64,000 nt of DNA. Origin: Riemerella anatipestifer. GTDB taxonomy: Bacteria; Bacteroidota; Bacteroidia; Flavobacteriales; Weeksellaceae. Shown here piece by piece: positions 46,667-54,917 of the stretch. Numbering within the stretch: position 1 is the first letter of the stretch; each line of letters opens with the position of its first letter. Under the pieces are notes generated by a model. It ran no database searches. It worked only from the letters and a program-made list of their open reading frames with translations, and was not told the DNA's origin. The stretch covers positions 1,240,001 to 1,304,000 of the forward strand of contig NZ_CP073239.1 of NCBI RefSeq assembly GCF_009670965.2, written 5' to 3'. A program made the position numbers and the translations under genes.

Positions 46667-47800
46667 ATGAACACAAAAATATGGTTATCCTCTCCACACA
46701 TGGGAGGAAATGAACAAAAGTATATCAATGAGGCATTTGCTGAGAATTGGGTAGCTCCATTAGGTCCTAATGTTAATCAATTTGAAGAAAGTATTAAAAC
46801 CTATTTGGGACAAAGTGTAGATGTGGCAGCCCTCAGTGCGGGTACCGCTGCATTACATTTAGCTTTGATTATTTTAGGGGTTAAAATGGGAGATGAGGTC
46901 ATTTGTCAGAGTATGACTTTTTCGGCATCGGCAAACCCTATTGCTTATCAAGGAGCTACACCTGTGTTTATTGATAGCGAAAAAGAGACTTGGAATATGT
47001 GTCCACTGGCTTTGGAAGAAGCCATCAAAGATAGACTGTCTAAGGGTAAAAAGCCGAAAGCCATTATTGTGGTCCACCTTTACGGAATGCCAGCAAAAAT
47101 GGATGAACTGATGGCAGTTGCTTCTAAATATGAAATTCCCATCATTGAAGATGCGGCAGAGGCTTTAGGAAGTAGCTATAAAGGACAGAAATGTGGTACT
47201 TTTGGGGAGATGAGTATTTTGAGCTTTAATGGAAATAAAATTATTACAACCTCGGGAGGTGGAGCGTTGATTTGCAAGACTTCAGAGCAGAAGGAGAAAG
47301 CCGTATTTTTATCTACTCAGGCGAGAGATAACGCGCCACATTACCAGCATTCAGAAATTGGGTACAATTATAGAATGAGCAACATTTGTGCAGGAATAGG
47401 GTGTGGACAAATGGAAGTTTTAGATGAACGTATTACCCAGCGTAGAGCTAATCATCAGTTTTATATTGATTTGTTCAAAAATATAGAAGGAGTGGAGGTG
47501 TTCACAGAGCCATCGGAAGATTATTTCTCTAACCATTGGCTGTCAGCGGTGGTGATTGATGCTCAAAAGGCTGGTTTTTCTAGAGAGGATTTACGCTTGA
47601 AATTTTTGGAAGATAATATCGAATCTCGCCCATTATGGAAACCGATGCATTTGCAACCTGTTTTTGCTGATGCTTCATATTACGGCGGTCAAGTAGCGGA
47701 GCAGTTGTTTGAAAACGGACTATGTTTGCCTTCAGGGTCTAACCTAACCGATGCGGATAGGCAGAGAATATCAGAAGTGGTTTATAAACTGAAAGGTTAG
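46667..47800 (+). CDS. PglE-like aminotransferase (DegT/DnrJ/EryC1/StrS family)
   Basis: 377 residues, PLP-dependent sugar aminotransferase. The SAGTAALHLAL motif binds cofactor phosphate. IIEDAAEALGSSYKG precedes the Schiff-base Lys in SFNGNKIITTSGGG. YNYRMSNICAGIGCGQ is the family's conserved stretch. It should aminate the 4-keto sugar made by the dehydratase at 26801. It lies 1 nt after the PglD-like gene, completing a C-D-E order as in bacillosamine loci. Confidence 0.94.
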   Translation: MNTKIWLSSPHMGGNEQKYINEAFAENWVAPLGPNVNQFEESIKTYLGQSVDVAALSAGTAALHLALIILGVKMGDEVICQSMTFSASANPIAYQGATPVFIDSEKETWNMCPLALEEAIKDRLSKGKKPKAIIVVHLYGMPAKMDELMAVASKYEIPIIEDAAEALGSSYKGQKCGTFGEMSILSFNGNKIITTSGGGALICKTSEQKEKAVFLSTQARDNAPHYQHSEIGYNYRMSNICAGIGCGQMEVLDERITQRRANHQFYIDLFKNIEGVEVFTEPSEDYFSNHWLSAVVIDAQKAGFSREDLRLKFLEDNIESRPLWKPMHLQPVFADASYYGGQVAEQLFENGLCLPSGSNLTDADRQRISEVVYKLKG

Positions 47801-47869
47801 GGCGTATTCCTTAGTACTATTGCCAACCGTTAGGCTATTTGCTCTATCCCTTACTTGGGGAAAAGAAAA

Positions 47870-48463
47870 ATGAGCATTATGAAAGGGGAACAATACACCT
47901 ATCTGAAAATAAAATATACACTCGCTAGAATTTTAGCGGGTGTTGTTATTGTTGTTGTATTTCCTTTGCTTTTGATGTTGTTCATTTTGGTATCTTTAGA
48001 TACGAATTCTTTCGGGGTTTTTGTGCAGGATAGAGTGGGGCAGTATGGCAAGCTATTTAGGATATATAAGTTTAAAACCATTCATCCAGTTTCCCGTAAA
48101 ATATCAAAGGTCGGAGCTTTTTTAAGAAAAACCAAATTGGACGAACTTCCCCAGTTGTTCAATATCTTGAAGGGAGAAATGAGTTTCATAGGTCCTCGTC
48201 CGGATGTGCCAGGGTATTATGATTGTCTTGAAGGAAACAATAGAAAATTATTGATTTTAAAACCGGGGCTTTTATCGGAGGCTAGTTTAGAGTATAGGAA
48301 TGAAGAATACCTTTTAAGTCAAAAAAAGGATTCTGTCAAATATAATGATGAAGTTATTTTTCCGCACAAAATCAAACTAAATTTAGAGTATTTAGAGAGG
48401 GTATCATTCAAAGAGGATATTAGAGTTTTATTAAAAGCCATTATTATTTTTTTTAATAAGTAA
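47870..48463 (+). CDS. Second phosphoglycosyl transferase (sugar transferase)
   Basis: 197 residues from ATG 47870; the frame also has TTG at 47855 and ATG at 47879. One N-terminal helix (ARILAGVVIVVVFPLLLMLF) precedes the PGT block with RVGQYGKLFRIYKFKTI, TKLDELPQLFNILKGEMS and FIGPRPDVPGYY. The usual [10 protein letters not shown] is replaced by LKPGLLSEASLEYRN, so it belongs to a different branch from the gene at 45458. Two initiators in one locus suggest either a second repeat unit or lineage mixing. It is followed by the rfb promoter. Confidence 0.88.
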   Translation: MSIMKGEQYTYLKIKYTLARILAGVVIVVVFPLLLMLFILVSLDTNSFGVFVQDRVGQYGKLFRIYKFKTIHPVSRKISKVGAFLRKTKLDELPQLFNILKGEMSFIGPRPDVPGYYDCLEGNNRKLLILKPGLLSEASLEYRNEEYLLSQKKDSVKYNDEVIFPHKIKLNLEYLERVSFKEDIRVLLKAIIIFFNK

Positions 48464-48470
48464 AAAACTT

Positions 48471-48478
48471 TATTTTTG
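48471..48478 (+). promoter_or_regulatory. -7 box of the rfbCBA run
   Basis: TATTTTTG matches the consensus and lies 18 nt before ATG 48497. The TTG inside it (48476) is in frame with rfbC and can be mistaken for its start. Confidence 0.6.
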
Positions 48479-48496
48479 TACAGTATATACAAGATT

Positions 48497-49042
48497 ATGA
48501 ACATAAAAGAAACACCATTAAAAGACTGTTATATTATAGAGCCTACCATTTTTGAAGATGAAAGAGGTTACTTTTACGAAAAATTTAATGAGAAAAAATT
48601 TGAGGAACTTACAGGCATGAACGGGCATTTCGTTCAAGATAATATTTCTAAATCGTCTTATGGGGTTCTTAGGGGGTTGCATTTACAAAAAGGAGAATAT
48701 GCTCAAGCGAAACTCGTGTCTTGCTTAGAAGGAAAAGTTTGGGATGTGGCGGTGGATTTAATAGAAGATTCGCCTTCGTTTGGGAAATGGTATGGAGTGG
48801 AATTAACGGCAGAAAATAAGTTACAGTTTTACGTACCGAGAGGTTTTGCTCACGGCTTTGCGGTGTTGAGTGAAACTGCAGTTTTTGCCTATAAATGTGA
48901 TAATTTTTACAACAAAGAGTCTGAAGGAGGCGTTCTCTGGAACGATGTGGATTTAGCGATAGACTGGAAGTTAAATGAAGCCGATGTTATTCTTTCCGAA
49001 AAAGATAAAGTACAGTTGCCATTTTCTAAAAAGAATTTTTAA
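48497..49042 (+). CDS. rfbC: dTDP-4-dehydrorhamnose 3,5-epimerase
   Basis: 181 residues from ATG 48497, the normal RmlC length. Upstream TTG 48476 falls within the -7 box and is rejected. The double-stranded beta-helix has DERGYFYEKFNEKKFEEL, then GVLRGLHLQKGEYAQAKL with the active-site His in LRGLHLQ, and YVPRGFAHGFAVLSE. It epimerises C3 and C5 of dTDP-4-keto-6-deoxyglucose. First gene of an rfbC-rfbB-rfbA run with 7- and 4-nt gaps. Confidence 0.96.
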   Translation: MNIKETPLKDCYIIEPTIFEDERGYFYEKFNEKKFEELTGMNGHFVQDNISKSSYGVLRGLHLQKGEYAQAKLVSCLEGKVWDVAVDLIEDSPSFGKWYGVELTAENKLQFYVPRGFAHGFAVLSETAVFAYKCDNFYNKESEGGVLWNDVDLAIDWKLNEADVILSEKDKVQLPFSKKNF

Positions 49043-49049
49043 AAAATAA

Positions 49050-50135
49050 ATGATGAAATCAATTATAATAACAGGAGGAGCAGGTTTTATTGGCTCTCAT
49101 GTGGTAAGAGAGTTTGTGAAAAACTTGCCTAATACCAAAATAATCAATTTAGATGTTCTGACTTATGCAGGGAATTTAGAGAATTTAAAAGATATTGAAA
49201 ACGAACCCAACTACGCTTTTGAAAAGGCAGATATTACCAAAGTCGAAGAGTTAAGAAGGGTATTTGAAAAACATCAGCCTGATGCGGTGGTGCATTTGGC
49301 GGCGGAGAGTCACGTGGATAGAAGTATTACCGACCCTAACGCTTTCATCAATACCAATGTGATGGGGACGGCTAATTTATTAAATATTTGCCGTGAAATT
49401 TGGACGCTTAATCCAGAGCATACGCACGGGAACTTCCCAGATGAGCCAAGGCAAAACTTATTTTATCATGTTTCTACTGATGAGGTTTATGGGGCTTTAG
49501 GCGAAACGGGGTTCTTCACCGAAGAAACGCCTTACGATCCAAAATCGCCTTATTCGGCGAGTAAAGCGGCTTCCGACCATTTGGTAAGAGCGTATGGGAA
49601 TACTTACGGAATGCCTTTTATCGTGTCTAATTGTTCTAACAATTATGGTCCGAATCATTTTCCTGAGAAATTAATTCCGCTTTGTATATCTAATATTATC
49701 AACGAGAAACCGCTACCTATTTATGGTGATGGTAAATATACAAGAGATTGGTTGTTTGTCATAGATCATGCAAAGGCGATTTTCCAAATTTTCCACGAGG
49801 CTAAGACAGGCGAAACTTACAATATTGGCGGTTGGAACGAATGGCAAAATATTGATTTAATTAAAGAACTTATCAAACAGATGGATGCTAAGTTAGGGCG
49901 TCCAGAGGGATATTCCGAAAAGTTAATCACTTTTGTGAAAGATCGTCCTGGGCATGATAAACGCTATGCGATAGATGCTACGAAACTCAATAAAGATTTA
50001 GGTTGGAAACCAAGCGTTACTTTTGAAGAAGGTTTGGCTAAGACTATCGACTGGTTTTTGAATAATCAAGATTGGTTGGAAAATGTAACCAGCGGAGCTT
50101 ACCAAGAATATTACAAAGAGCAGTATAAAAATTAA
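49050..50135 (+). CDS. rfbB: dTDP-glucose 4,6-dehydratase
   Basis: 361 residues. [12 protein letters not shown] binds [15 protein letters not shown], the STDEVYGAL active-site segment (Asp-Glu) and [16 protein letters not shown] with the YxxxK pair are all present. [18 protein letters not shown] completes the RmlB signature. It converts dTDP-glucose to dTDP-4-keto-6-deoxyglucose. The start could be either of two adjacent ATGs (49050 or 49053). Confidence 0.97.
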   Translation: MMKSIIITGGAGFIGSHVVREFVKNLPNTKIINLDVLTYAGNLENLKDIENEPNYAFEKADITKVEELRRVFEKHQPDAVVHLAAESHVDRSITDPNAFINTNVMGTANLLNICREIWTLNPEHTHGNFPDEPRQNLFYHVSTDEVYGALGETGFFTEETPYDPKSPYSASKAASDHLVRAYGNTYGMPFIVSNCSNNYGPNHFPEKLIPLCISNIINEKPLPIYGDGKYTRDWLFVIDHAKAIFQIFHEAKTGETYNIGGWNEWQNIDLIKELIKQMDAKLGRPEGYSEKLITFVKDRPGHDKRYAIDATKLNKDLGWKPSVTFEEGLAKTIDWFLNNQDWLENVTSGAYQEYYKEQYKN

Positions 50136-50139
50136 AACT

Positions 50140-50997
50140 ATGAAAGGAATTATACTTGCAGGAGGTTCAGGTACAAGACTTTACCCATTAACCATTGCGG
50201 TGAGTAAGCAGCTAATGCCCGTTTATGATAAACCGATGATTTACTATCCGCTTTCTACTTTGTTGTTAGCGGGGATTAGAGAAATACTTATCATTACGAC
50301 ACCACATGACCAAGACGGCTTTAAAAAACTTTTGGGTGATGGCTCACAAATTGGTTGTAGAATAGAGTACAAAGTACAGCCCAGCCCAGACGGATTGGCA
50401 CAAGCCTTTATTTTAGGAGAGGAATTCATCGGTGATGATTCGGTAGCTTTGGTATTGGGCGATAATATTTTCTATGGTACAGGATTACCGCAGTTACTAA
50501 ATAGTAAGACTGAAATCAAAGGAGGTTGTGTGTTTGCTTATCAAGTTTCTGATCCAGAAAGATATGGGGTGGTGGAGTTTGATTCTGATAACAAAGCTAT
50601 TTCCATTGAGGAGAAGCCTGAGAATCCAAAATCGAATTATGCGGTTCCAGGACTGTACTTCTACGATAATCAGGTGGTAGAATTTGCTAAAAACTTAAAG
50701 CCTTCACCAAGAGGCGAATTAGAAATTACGGACATCAATAAAATTTACTTAGAAAGAGGCGAGTTGGAAGTTGGAGTAATGAGCAGAGGAACCGCATGGT
50801 TAGATACAGGAACATTTGATTCTTTACATGAGGCTTCGGAGTTTGTGAAAGTTTTAGAAAAGCGTCAAGGTTTCAAAATTTCTTGTATTGAAGAAATTGC
50901 CTATAAAAAAGGTTTCATCAATAAAGAACAACTTCTAAAATCGGCAGATAAATACGGTAAAAGTGGTTACGGAGAATACTTGAGAAGAATTTTGTAA
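50140..50997 (+). CDS. rfbA: Glucose-1-phosphate thymidylyltransferase
   Basis: 285 residues, RmlA family. [20 protein letters not shown] is the nucleotide-binding loop and [17 protein letters not shown] follows. The [12 protein letters not shown] metal site and [20 protein letters not shown] are present. It makes dTDP-glucose from dTTP and glucose-1-phosphate. It is the last gene of the locus; a terminator follows. No rfbD (4-keto reductase) is found here. Confidence 0.97.
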   Translation: MKGIILAGGSGTRLYPLTIAVSKQLMPVYDKPMIYYPLSTLLLAGIREILIITTPHDQDGFKKLLGDGSQIGCRIEYKVQPSPDGLAQAFILGEEFIGDDSVALVLGDNIFYGTGLPQLLNSKTEIKGGCVFAYQVSDPERYGVVEFDSDNKAISIEEKPENPKSNYAVPGLYFYDNQVVEFAKNLKPSPRGELEITDINKIYLERGELEVGVMSRGTAWLDTGTFDSLHEASEFVKVLEKRQGFKISCIEEIAYKKGFINKEQLLKSADKYGKSGYGEYLRRIL

Positions 50998-51024
50998 TAA
51001 TTTCTTAGACAAATAAATATCAAT

Positions 51025-51054
51025 AGGGTACATCTTTATAGGGTGTACCTTTTT
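51025..51054 (+). terminator. Terminator of the polysaccharide locus
   Basis: An 8-bp stem with one G-U pair (51025-51032 with 51044-51051) and an 11-nt loop is followed by Ts, 27 nt after the rfbA stop. Confidence 0.7.
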
Positions 51055-51071
51055 ATTTGTGTAAAAATCCC

Positions 51072-51079
51072 TAAATTTG
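51072..51079 (+). promoter_or_regulatory. rimO: -7 box of rimO
   Basis: TAAATTTG is a consensus match 23 nt before ATG 51103. Confidence 0.6.
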
Positions 51080-51102
51080 CAGGCTTTTAATCCATTAATG
51101 TT

Positions 51103-52407
51103 ATGAGAACTAAATCCACAGGAAAGAAAAAAATCAATGTAGTAACGCTAGGGTGTTCAAAAAATTTGTACGACTCGGAGGTGCTTATGGGTCAGCTTAA
51201 AGCCAACGGAAAAGAAGTGGTGCATGAGCAAGAGCGTGGAGATATTGTGGTAATTAACACTTGTGGATTTATAGACAATGCGAAAGAAGAATCTATCAAC
51301 ACAATATTAGATTATGTAGAGGCGAAGAATAGGGGCGAAGTAGAGCAAGTTTTTGTAACAGGCTGTCTTTCGGAGCGATATAAACCAGATTTGTTGAAGG
51401 AGATTCCTGATGTAGACCAATATTTTGGGACGAGGGATTTACCTATTTTACTCAAACATTTAGGAGCAGATTATAAGCACGAATTAGTAGGAGAAAGATT
51501 GACGACGACTCCTAAGCATTATGCTTACCTTAAAATATCCGAAGGCTGTGATAGACCGTGTTCATTCTGTGCTATTCCGTTGATGAGAGGGGGACATGTT
51601 TCTACACCAATAGAAAAATTGGTAGAAGAAGCGAAAAAATTAGCCAAAAAAGGAACTAAAGAGCTAATTTTGATTGCACAAGATTTAACTTATTATGGTT
51701 TAGATATTTATAAGAAAAGAGCTTTGGGAGATCTTTTAAAAGAGTTGGTAAAAGTAGAAGGGATTGAGTGGATAAGGCTGCATTATGCTTTCCCTACGGG
51801 ATTTCCAGAGGAGGTATTGGATATTATCAGAGAAGAGCCTAAAGTATGTAATTATATTGATATTCCGTTGCAACATATCAATACTGATTTGCTAAAGTCT
51901 ATGAAAAGAGGGACAACGCATGAAAAAACCAACGCTCTTTTAAATAAATTTAGAGAAAAAGTGCCAAATATGGCAGTGCGTACCACTCTTATTGTAGGTT
52001 ACCCAGGAGAGACGGAAGAGCGCTTCCAAGAATTAAAAAATTGGGTAAAAGAGCAAAGATTTGATAGGTTAGGTTGTTTCACTTATTCTCACGAAGAAAA
52101 TACTACGGCATATCAGCTAGAAGATAATGTGCCTCAGAAGGTTAAAGAGTCGAGAGTGGAAGAAATAATGGCACTACAGTCTCAAATTTCTTGGGAGAAA
52201 AATCAGGAGAAAATAGGGCAGGTATTCCGTTGTATCTTTGATAGAAAAGAAGGTAATTACTTTGTAGGGAGAACCGAGTTTGACTCTCCCGATGTAGATA
52301 ATACTGTACTAGTGTCAGCGGAAAATACCTATATTTCTATTGGGGAGTTTGCTAATGTTCGTATAACTTCTGCAGAGGAATATGACTTATACGGAGAATT
52401 GGTCTAA
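51103..52407 (+). CDS. rimO: Ribosomal protein S12 methylthiotransferase
   Basis: 434 residues. The N-terminal MTTase domain has Cys18, Cys54 and Cys88 for the auxiliary cluster (TLGCSKN, INTCGFID, VTGCLSE). The radical-SAM triad is Cys149, Cys153 and Cys156 (GCDRPCSFCAIP). FDRLGCFTYSHEENT is a RimO-type segment that separates it from MiaB. A C-terminal TRAM domain ends the protein. It adds methylthio to an Asp of S12 (Asp89 in E. coli). Monocistronic by its context; convergent with folA, 10 nt apart. Confidence 0.96.
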   Translation: MRTKSTGKKKINVVTLGCSKNLYDSEVLMGQLKANGKEVVHEQERGDIVVINTCGFIDNAKEESINTILDYVEAKNRGEVEQVFVTGCLSERYKPDLLKEIPDVDQYFGTRDLPILLKHLGADYKHELVGERLTTTPKHYAYLKISEGCDRPCSFCAIPLMRGGHVSTPIEKLVEEAKKLAKKGTKELILIAQDLTYYGLDIYKKRALGDLLKELVKVEGIEWIRLHYAFPTGFPEEVLDIIREEPKVCNYIDIPLQHINTDLLKSMKRGTTHEKTNALLNKFREKVPNMAVRTTLIVGYPGETEERFQELKNWVKEQRFDRLGCFTYSHEENTTAYQLEDNVPQKVKESRVEEIMALQSQISWEKNQEKIGQVFRCIFDRKEGNYFVGRTEFDSPDVDNTVLVSAENTYISIGEFANVRITSAEEYDLYGELV

Positions 52408-52417
52408 TTGTATTTGA

Positions 52418-52909
52418 TTATTTCTGTACTCTTTCATAAGTTTGAAAGCAAAAATCATAAGGGTTTTGCTCGTCCTTTTCATGGCAAATCTCATCAGTTT
52501 TTAGCCATTCTTTTGGGTTGATTTTTGGAAAAAAGGTATCTGCGTCTAGAGTAGTATCTACTAAGGTTATTTCTAGTCGTTCTGCTTGGTCTATGGTCTG
52601 TTCATAAATGCTGCCACCACCGATGATGAAAATATTTTCGTCTATTTTCTTGGCAAATTTAATAGCTTCTTTTAAAGTACCAACAATCAGAATACCTTCT
52701 TCAAACCAATCATTTTTTTGACTAACCACGATATTAGTTCTGTTGGGTAGAGGTTTTCCAATACTTTCGTAGGTTTTTCGTCCCATAATTATAGGGTGTC
52801 CTGAGGTTAAATTTTTGAAGTGTTTCAAATCTTTAGGTAAATGCCAAAGAAGTTGGTTATTAAAGCCTATTTCATTATTTTTACCCATTGCTACAATGAT
52901 GGTAGTCAT
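52418..52909 (-). CDS. folA: Dihydrofolate reductase
   Basis: 163 residues, normal for FolA. It reduces dihydrofolate with NADPH. The N-terminal IIVAMGKNNEIGFNNQLLWH carries the Trp in LLWHLPKDL; GHPIIMGRKTYESIGKPLP and IFIIGGGSIYEQT are both diagnostic. A catalytic acid is expected in the DLKHFKNLT region. It is divergent from lemA and has its own -7 box at 52929-52936. Confidence 0.97.
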   Translation of the reverse strand: MTTIIVAMGKNNEIGFNNQLLWHLPKDLKHFKNLTSGHPIIMGRKTYESIGKPLPNRTNIVVSQKNDWFEEGILIVGTLKEAIKFAKKIDENIFIIGGGSIYEQTIDQAERLEITLVDTTLDADTFFPKINPKEWLKTDEICHEKDEQNPYDFCFQTYERVQK

Positions 52910-52928
52910 TTTTAATACTATTTTTTGA

Positions 52929-52936
52929 CAAATTTA
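52929..52936 (-). promoter_or_regulatory. folA: -7 box of folA
   Basis: It reads TAAATTTG on the minus strand, 19 nt before the folA ATG. Confidence 0.6.
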
Positions 52937-52991
52937 GCATATAATTTGTATATTCGGTGCAGATTTAATTTTAATTTAAAAAAATGAAACT

Positions 52992-53597
52992 ATGAATAAT
53001 AAAGGATGTATGAGTGCTAGTACTATTTTTATAGCACTGGGAGTTATTTTGGTAGGGCTTTTCTTTTGGGGAAAGTCAGGTTATAATACTTTTGTAGAGA
53101 AAGACCAAGAAGTAAACTCTAAATGGTCTAATGTAGAAACGGTTTACCAAAAAAGAGCTAACTTAATCCCTAACTTGGAAAGAACAGTAAAATCTTACGC
53201 TCAGTTTGAAAAAGAAACTTTAACAGGAGTAATTGAGGCTCGTTCTAAAGCTACTTCGGTAACTATAGACCCTACTAATATGACGGAAGCTGATTTAGCA
53301 AGATTCCAGTCAGCACAAGGGGAATTGAGCGGAGCGTTGAGTCGTCTAATGGCTGTGGTAGAGCAGTATCCTAATTTGAAGGCAGACCAACAATATATTA
53401 ATTTTCAAAGAGAATATATAGCAATAGAGAATAGTATTAGAGCAGAAACGGTTTATTTTAATGATGCAGTAAAAGATTACAATAATACTATTAAGAAATT
53501 CCCTAATAACATTTTGGCTAATTTTACTAACTTTAGAGATAAGCCTTATTTCCGTTCCGAAGTAGGTGCAGAAAAAGCTCCAGAAGTTTTCAAATAA
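52992..53597 (+). CDS. lemA: LemA family protein
   Basis: 201 residues. One N-terminal membrane helix (STIFIALGVILVGLFFWG) is followed by a helical LemA domain: NTFVEKDQEVNSKWSNVETV, YQKRANLIPNLERTVKSYA, then the LSGALSRLMAVVEQYPNLKA segment. The role of LemA is poorly known; it is often encoded with TPM-domain proteins, as here. It shares one base with the next start (TAATG junction at 53597), so the three genes are probably an operon. Confidence 0.94.
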   Translation: MNNKGCMSASTIFIALGVILVGLFFWGKSGYNTFVEKDQEVNSKWSNVETVYQKRANLIPNLERTVKSYAQFEKETLTGVIEARSKATSVTIDPTNMTEADLARFQSAQGELSGALSRLMAVVEQYPNLKADQQYINFQREYIAIENSIRAETVYFNDAVKDYNNTIKKFPNNILANFTNFRDKPYFRSEVGAEKAPEVFK

Positions 53598-54028
53598 TGG
53601 TTAAAGATTATCTTACAGAAGAACAACAGGCTTCCCTTGTGGAAGCCATTAAAGTAGCTGAAAGCCTTTCTACAGGAGAAATTAGAGTTCATATAGATAC
53701 TCAGTCAGAACATCATCACGCTAAGAGAGCTTTTGAGGTGTTTCAATCGTTAGGTATGCAAGATACTAAGTACAGAAATGCGGTTTTATTTCATATTAAC
53801 TTTGATAATAAATACCTTACGATTATAGGTGATGAGGGTATTCATAAAAAGGTGAAACAAGAGTTTTGGGACGGATTGCACGATGAAATTACCGCTTCGT
53901 TTGCTCAAGGTAAATATTATTTAGGGCTGAAGGAAGCTATTTTCAAGGCAGGTCAAGAACTCAAAAAATATTTTCCTATAGAAGGACAAAATCATAACGA
54001 ATTACCGAATGAGATTACATTCTCTTAA
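53597..54028 (+). CDS. TPM-domain protein, cytosolic
   Basis: 143 residues with one TPM (TLP18.3/Psb32/MOLO-1) domain: DYLTEEQQASLVEAIKVAE, STGEIRVHIDTQ, NAVLFHINFDNKYLTIIGDE. It lacks a signal peptide, unlike its downstream paralogue. The domain is linked to phosphatase-like activity or to assembly of membrane complexes in other organisms, but no function is firm here. It overlaps lemA by 1 nt and the next gene by 20 nt. Confidence 0.92.
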   Translation: MVKDYLTEEQQASLVEAIKVAESLSTGEIRVHIDTQSEHHHAKRAFEVFQSLGMQDTKYRNAVLFHINFDNKYLTIIGDEGIHKKVKQEFWDGLHDEITASFAQGKYYLGLKEAIFKAGQELKKYFPIEGQNHNELPNEITFS

Positions 54029-54791
54029 AATATTTTTACTTCTATCTTTTATTTGGTTTGGGAATGTTGTAGCTCAGTATCAAATTCCTAAAAAGCCAAG
54101 TGTACTTTATCCAGTTTATGATGAGGTGGACTTACTTTCTGTCCAAGAGAAACAACAGCTCAACCAAAAGTTAATAGCCTTTGCGGATTCTACTTCTACC
54201 GAGATAATGGTCATTATTATCCCAACAACTAAAGGGGAAGATATTAACTATGTGGCTACAATGTTTGGTGAACAGTGGGGAATAGGTCAAAAAAAAGTAG
54301 ATAATGGGGTAGTTTTTCTCATAGCTACGGAAGATAGGAAGGTATCTATACAGCAGGGGCGTGCAGTGGAACAGTATCTTACGGCTTCCACAGCGGGACA
54401 AATTATAGATTATCTTGTAGTGCCTCGCTTTAAGACAGGTGCTTGGTACGAAGGTATAGATTACGGAACAACAGCGATTATAGAAGCTGTACAAGGTAAG
54501 TTTAAACCTATTCCGAAGCCTGAAAGAAATAGCGGATTGGCAACGGGTATCATTATTTTTATTATAATAATATTTATTTTACTGATGTTTTCAGGACATG
54601 ATTCTAATGGGAGAGGTGGCTACGATGATGAAGATGTAATTATCACAAGACGAGGAAGACGCTCTTATTCTGGAGGATTCTTTCCTTTTCCAGGGGGAGG
54701 TTTTGGCGGAGGCTCTAGTAGTGGCAGAGGTTTCGGCGGTTTTGGAGGCGGTGGTAGCTTTGGCGGTGGAGGAGCCAGTGGTGGTTGGTAA
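54009..54791 (+). CDS. TPM-domain membrane protein with Gly-rich tail
   Basis: 260 residues. The signal peptide is MRLHSLKIFLLLSFIWFGNV, with cleavage near VAQ. The TPM domain follows (VDLLSVQEKQQLNQKLIAFA, then STSTEIMVIIIPT). A single membrane helix (ATGIIIFIIIIFILLMF) lies near residue 180. The C-terminal tail is rich in Gly/Ser/Phe (GFGGGSSSGRGFGG) and ends GGW, as is usual in this family. The domain faces the periplasm. It overlaps the previous gene by 20 nt. Confidence 0.92.
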   Translation: MRLHSLKIFLLLSFIWFGNVVAQYQIPKKPSVLYPVYDEVDLLSVQEKQQLNQKLIAFADSTSTEIMVIIIPTTKGEDINYVATMFGEQWGIGQKKVDNGVVFLIATEDRKVSIQQGRAVEQYLTASTAGQIIDYLVVPRFKTGAWYEGIDYGTTAIIEAVQGKFKPIPKPERNSGLATGIIIFIIIIFILLMFSGHDSNGRGGYDDEDVIITRRGRRSYSGGFFPFPGGGFGGGSSSGRGFGGFGGGGSFGGGGASGGW

Positions 54792-54890
54792 TCTTAGCTT
54801 AAATTTTTCATAATAAGATTTTCATAACGGAGTTTATTTTAAGTTCAAAGGAGACTAGAGGTGTTTTGTTTTCAGTGTAACATTTTTTAG

Positions 54891-54898
54891 TATCTTTG
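54891..54898 (+). promoter_or_regulatory. -7 box of the S9 peptidase
   Basis: TATCTTTG fits TAnnTTTG 19 nt before the ATG, with a TTG (54866-54868) 22 nt upstream. Both elements are in register. Confidence 0.7.
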
Positions 54899-54917
54899 GG
54901 GAGAACAAATTGTTGTT

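Noticed and set aside
47855..47869. TTG start of the second sugar transferase
   Set aside because: Two in-frame ATGs follow within 24 nt and the extra residues match nothing in the family.
48476..48496. TTG start of rfbC seven codons upstream
   Set aside because: The TTG is part of the -7 box TATTTTTG, and ATG 48497 gives the normal RfbC length.
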